Below are positions 6,676 through 9,521 of a DNA stretch of 9,521 nucleotides, in pieces. The stretch is from positions 1 to 9,521 of the forward strand of contig DASYSA010000151.1 in the NCBI GenBank assembly GCA_036003885.1. Reading direction: 5' to 3'. The notes under the pieces were generated by a model that was given only the letters and a program-made list of their open reading frames with translations, was not told the DNA's origin and did no database searches. Source of the DNA: DASYSA01 sp036003885 (GTDB lineage Bacteria; Acidobacteriota; Blastocatellia; UBA7656). Numbering within the stretch: the stretch's first letter is position 1; each line of letters starts with the position of its first letter. Position numbers and translations under genes: made by a program.

Positions 6676-7994
6676 CCGAATCGCTGGACGCAATCCAAAA
6701 TCCAGGACCGAAATCGGATGATCATCTTTTGACCTTTCGAGCGTCGCTACTTAGAATGCTTATTCACTCACGGTTCCATCTGATGCTGTTGATCTTCACC
6801 ATATTCCTGCTGACCAGCCTGCCAGCACATCAGAGCCAGTCGCCGCCATCCGCCGCCGGAGCCACGCGAACTCAATCAGCCGGCCAAACCAAAGAGCGGG
6901 GCCGTCCGGCTGAGACGGAAGCGCCGGCCAGGCGAGCAACTTCCAAGTCGATACTGGCACAGCCTCTGAAGCGCTCGTGGCAGTACCTGACAGATGGCGC
7001 GGTCGCGCTTCCACCCGCGCTCGATTCCAGCCGCGTCTATCTGGCATTAGCCGAGGGTCGCATAGTCTGTCTTGAAACCGAATCTGGCTCGCTGCTGTGG
7101 TCCAGCGACCCGGGAGGCGTCATCAGCTCGCCGATCGCAGTAGGTGATAACGCTCTCTACATTGCCACTCAAAAGATTGCCGAAGATCGCTCCGATGCCG
7201 GAGCATCATTGAGGGCAGTGGACAAGATGACAGGCCTCACTCTCTGGGCACGCGATTACGAGCGAGCGTTCACTTCGCCCCTGGTCATTAAGGGCGATCG
7301 AATCTACATCGGTAGTGCTGATGGATCCTTTTATGCGCTCACCTCGATGACCGGTGAAACTGTGTGGAAGGTCCGGACTCAGGACGTTGTTCGAGGTTGC
7401 GCGCTCGCAACTGAGGGAGCGGTCTATTTTGGATGCGATGATGGCGCATTGCGCGGAGTGGATCCAAAGAGCGGGCGTGAAGTGTGGAAGTTTCAGACCG
7501 GCGGAAGAGTGGTAGGCAAGCCTTGTTCGGATGGACGCGCGATCTATTTCGGCTCCGATGATGGATTTGTCTACTCAGTCGAAGTGATGGCTGCGAAGCT
7601 AAGATGGCGCGCTCGTACAGGCGCTGCGGTAGAAGCGTCACCAGTGATGGTCGGCGAGCATCTGATAGTTGGGTCGTTCGACAACTTCGTCTACTGTTTT
7701 GCTCGGGCAAACGGCAACCGAATTTGGAAGCGGCGTCTCGATAATCGAATCGCTGCCGAAGTCATCGTCGAGGGCGATGCTATCCTGGTCGCCGGGCTGC
7801 GCAGCAATCAGGTGGCTGTGCTTCTCGATTCAGGCGGCCTGATCGTGAACTTCTACAAGCTGGAGTCCGATTACGAAATAGTGGCGCAGCCTGTATTCGC
7901 GCGTGGCACGTTGCTGCTGCCGACGGACAAAGGGCTTGTCGTCGCCGTTTCCTCCAAGGCCGGAGACGAGCCGACCAATGCTGTTAAGAAGTGA
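6672..7994 (+). CDS. Exported PQQ-like beta-propeller repeat protein
   Basis: A 440-residue protein predicted to be exported and to fold as a seven- or eight-bladed propeller, probably a binding scaffold. A hydrophobic segment (about 36-50, ending SLPAHQ) acts as signal peptide or anchor. A low-complexity linker rich in Ala, Pro, Arg and Ser follows (about 55-92). Blades each carry the PQQ-repeat pattern [VI]Y-hG--DG--hALD--TG--hW: about 122-143, 162-192, 211-232, 251-272, 291-312, 331-352 and 371-392, with a closing strand at 413-428. There is no lipobox Cys, unlike BamB, and no dehydrogenase catalytic residues are evident. Five Cys sit in the blades (133, 243, 255, 285, 342). The start is uncertain. 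The ATG at 6672 overlaps the upstream ORF as ATGA, while the ATG at 6756 (residue 29) would give a more typical signal peptide but has no Shine-Dalgarno. It converges on the aminotransferase gene. Confidence 0.9.
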   Translation: MTESLDAIQNPGPKSDDHLLTFRASLLRMLIHSRFHLMLLIFTIFLLTSLPAHQSQSPPSAAGATRTQSAGQTKERGRPAETEAPARRATSKSILAQPLKRSWQYLTDGAVALPPALDSSRVYLALAEGRIVCLETESGSLLWSSDPGGVISSPIAVGDNALYIATQKIAEDRSDAGASLRAVDKMTGLTLWARDYERAFTSPLVIKGDRIYIGSADGSFYALTSMTGETVWKVRTQDVVRGCALATEGAVYFGCDDGALRGVDPKSGREVWKFQTGGRVVGKPCSDGRAIYFGSDDGFVYSVEVMAAKLRWRARTGAAVEASPVMVGEHLIVGSFDNFVYCFARANGNRIWKRRLDNRIAAEVIVEGDAILVAGLRSNQVAVLLDSGGLIVNFYKLESDYEIVAQPVFARGTLLLPTDKGLVVAVSSKAGDEPTNAVKK

Positions 7995-8046
7995 GATCGG
8001 CGCCAACTGAGGGCCGCACGAGGAGCGCAAGGCCGAAGATGAAGCA

Positions 8047-8083
8047 GCGGATCTATTCTGCAGGATCCTGTTAAGGGATCCGC
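8047..8083. terminator. Possible bidirectional terminator hairpin between convergent genes
   Basis: GCGGATC (8047-8053) can pair with GATCCGC (8077-8083). Inside lies the perfect ten-base palindrome CAGGATCCTG (8061-8070), and GGATCC recurs at 8075-8081, so alternative folds exist. It spans the stop codon of the aminotransferase (8071-8073) and lies about 50 bases after the stop of the propeller gene. No T tract follows on either strand, so intrinsic termination is uncertain. The rest of 7995-8070 shows nothing else. Confidence 0.3.
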
Positions 8084-9276
8084 ATCAAGCTGCACAGCCG
8101 TTCGACCCCCTGGGCGAGTCTCTCGGGAGTCTCTTTGGAGAACGCCAGCCTCAGCGTGTTGGCGCCGCTGCCGTCGACAAAAAAGGGTTGGCCGGGGACA
8201 TAGGCGACTCCATTCTCGATTGCTCTCGGAAGAGTCTCAGTTGCGTCAAAGTCACCCGCCACTTCCATCAGAACGAAGAAACCCCCGACCGGTTTGGTCC
8301 ACCGCGAACCCTCCGGAGCATGCCGCTCCAGCGAGTCCAGCATTGCGCGGCAGCGAACTTCGTAGAAGCTCCTGATCTCAGGTAGCCGCCGGTCTATCAG
8401 CCCCGTCCGGAGCGCTTCGGCAACTATCACCTGGTCGAGTACACTCGATGACAGATCAGCGCCCTCTTTGGCACACTCGATCTTGAGAGAGAGAGGTTCG
8501 GGGGCGCACACGAAAGCGCTGCGTAGTCCCGGCGCCAGCACTTTCGAAAAACTGCTCAGATAGATCACTCGCGAGGGCCGCAGCGCGGCCAGAGGCCTGG
8601 GCCTCGTGTTATCGTGGGAGAAGTGGATATCGAAGTAAGGATCGTCCTCGATTATCAGCAGGTCGTATTCGTCAGCGATTTCAACCAGGGCCTCGCGTCG
8701 CTCAGCAGCGAGCGTGACCCCTGAAGGATTCTGAAAGTTAGTGATCGTGTAGATGCACTTGACGCGCCGGTGCGAACGGCGGAGGGTTTCGATCTTATGG
8801 CGGAGGTCGTTCAGATCGATGCCGCCATCATCCTGACGGATCCCAACTAACTCGGCCTGCGCGTTGTGAAGCGCGATTATTCCACCGATGTAGCTCGGTA
8901 ACTCGACCAGCGCGACGTCGCCCGGGTCAATGATCACCCGGGCCGCCAGGTCGAGTCCCTGCTGCGAGCCGGTGGTCATCACCAACTGATCGCTGGAAGC
9001 CGTATGGATCCCGCGTCTGCGAAGCATCTCCACAACCGCTTCGACCAGGTTGCCTTGCCCTCTGGTAGGGCCGTACTGAAGCGCTATTTGACCCTGCTCG
9101 CGAATGACCCGGGCGGCAATCTCCGCCAGCTCTTCGGTTGGAAAAGTCTGACTACTCGGGGCGCCGGCCGCCAACGATATTACGTCCCCCTTGCCAAGGA
9201 GTTTGCTCAGCTTGCGGATAGCGTTGGGCTGAAGCGAACTGCCGACTCTGGATAAAAGGGATTCGTAATCAACCAT
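8071..9276 (-). CDS. PLP-dependent class I/II aminotransferase (LysN/Aro8-like, fold type I)
   Basis: A 401-residue cytosolic aminotransferase of the group that includes 2-aminoadipate, aromatic and kynurenine aminotransferases and the MocR C-terminal domain; it exchanges an amino group between an amino acid and a 2-oxo acid. Visible residues, counted from the ATG at 9276: AAGAPSSQTFP (36-46), QYGPTRGQGNL (67-77), TGSQQGLDLAAR (102-113), NFQNPSG (180-186, N183), EDDPYFDIHF (210-219, D211 and Y214), the Schiff-base lysine in SSFSK (K245) with R252, and NTLRLAF with carboxylate-binding R376. All catalytic positions are present and length is normal, so it should be active; substrate is not decidable. 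There is no DNA-binding domain, so it is not a full MocR regulator. The frame remains open upstream to a TTG at 9360, but those 28 residues would mostly come from the adjoining heptad repeat. The family motif spacing favours 9276, although no Shine-Dalgarno precedes it. Confidence 0.93.
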   Translation of the reverse strand: MVDYESLLSRVGSSLQPNAIRKLSKLLGKGDVISLAAGAPSSQTFPTEELAEIAARVIREQGQIALQYGPTRGQGNLVEAVVEMLRRRGIHTASSDQLVMTTGSQQGLDLAARVIIDPGDVALVELPSYIGGIIALHNAQAELVGIRQDDGGIDLNDLRHKIETLRRSHRRVKCIYTITNFQNPSGVTLAAERREALVEIADEYDLLIIEDDPYFDIHFSHDNTRPRPLAALRPSRVIYLSSFSKVLAPGLRSAFVCAPEPLSLKIECAKEGADLSSSVLDQVIVAEALRTGLIDRRLPEIRSFYEVRCRAMLDSLERHAPEGSRWTKPVGGFFVLMEVAGDFDATETLPRAIENGVAYVPGQPFFVDGSGANTLRLAFSKETPERLAQGVERLCSLMRIP

Positions 9277-9279
9277 TTT

Positions 9280-9392
9280 GATTTTGGATTTTAGATTTTG
9301 GATTTTGGATTGGCGATGATTTGGGGGTTGGACGTTGGCATTCGCTTGGTCTGAATCCAAAATCCAAAATACAAAATCTAAAATCCAAAATC
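9280..9392. repeat. Palindromic heptanucleotide repeat (GATTTTG type) filling the intergenic gap
   Basis: From 9280 the plus strand reads GATTTTG, GATTTTA, GATTTTG, GATTTTG, GATT (to 9311). From 9392 back to 9358 the minus strand reads GATTTTG, GATTTTA, GATTTTG, TATTTTG, GATTTTG. Arms 9280-9311 and 9361-9392 pair at 31 of 32 positions around a 49-base unique centre (9312-9360). The element leaves only four bases to the DUF1573 stop codon on one side and three to the aminotransferase ATG on the other. The order of variants (second heptamer ending in A) is the same in both arms, so the arms probably arose by inverted copying of one array. It has the same seven-base period and inverted-arm plan as the element at 3955-4030 but a different heptamer. 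Confidence 0.9.
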
Positions 9393-9396
9393 TCCC

Positions 9397-9521
9397 TCAC
9401 TTGGGCTTGGTGGTGAACGTGAACTCAACCTTAGCGCTTGGCTGCAGGGGGTCGTTCGATTTAATGGTGACAAACTTGGAATGTTCACCGGGCGCCGTGC
9501 CGGTATCAACCTTCACTTTGA
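9397..9521 (-). CDS. C-terminal end of a DUF1573-type protein (5' part outside window)
   Basis: The last 40 codons of a minus-strand gene run from the window edge to a TGA at 9397-9399. The translation begins KVKVDTGTAPGEHSK, continues FVTIKSNDPLQPSAKVEF and ends TTKPK. The pattern of a strand, a Gly-containing turn, then 'vtvkSNDPxxP' is what I know from the C-terminal end of DUF1573 immunoglobulin-like domains, which are usually exported. Length, signal peptide and any further domain cannot be seen. It precedes the aminotransferase gene on the same strand by 120 bp, nearly all of which is the heptad palindrome. Confidence 0.7.
   Translation of the reverse strand, partial: KVKVDTGTAPGEHSKFVTIKSNDPLQPSAKVEFTFTTKPK

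Noticed and set aside
9280..9392. CRISPR-like array
   Set aside because: Units are seven bases with no spacers and are arranged as inverted arms; no cas gene is present.

Overview
The window reads as ordinary chromosomal DNA of a Gram-negative-type bacterium, moderately GC-rich by eye, with ATG starts and only partly conserved Shine-Dalgarno sites. Two GATTTTG/GAGAATT-type heptanucleotide palindromes at gene borders, a large c-di-GMP enzyme, a PQQ-type propeller, a DUF1573 protein and a COG3375-type GNAT would suit an Acidobacteriota (for example Blastocatellia-like) genome. That taxonomic reading is inference. No tRNA, rRNA, CRISPR array, transposase, integrase or phage gene is visible.

Layout. 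Positions 1-2866 (minus strand) carry two tandem, clearly divergent proton-dependent oligopeptide transporters. The upstream one (1496-2866) is complete and has a 12-helix-like layout. The downstream one (1-1409) is cut by the window edge and keeps the two extra mid-protein helices typical of bacterial family members. A 234-bp divergent promoter region (2867-3100) separates them from a plus-strand GNAT-like acetyltransferase (3101-3970). That gene converges on a minus-strand membrane-bound GGDEF-EAL protein (4009-6090). The two convergent genes meet inside a palindromic heptanucleotide repeat (3955-4030), which supplies the stop codon of both.

Positions 6091-6594 are about 500 bp without a supportable gene. 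They are followed by a 22-codon reading frame with a perfect AGGAGG site (6607-6675). It overlaps, as ATGA, the start of a secreted beta-propeller gene (6672-7994). A PLP-dependent aminotransferase (8071-9276, minus) converges on the propeller gene. Upstream of it a second heptanucleotide palindrome (9280-9392) fills almost the whole gap to the 3' end of a DUF1573-type gene (9397-9521, minus, partial).

How the parts work together. Peptide uptake, c-di-GMP signalling, an acetyltransferase, a periplasmic or surface propeller and an aminotransferase do not form an evident single pathway. The only likely functional units are the peptide-transporter pair and the leader-ORF/propeller pair. The most unusual structures are the two palindromic heptad elements and the coupled 22-codon ORF. 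I did not find convincing evidence of a new multi-gene system.
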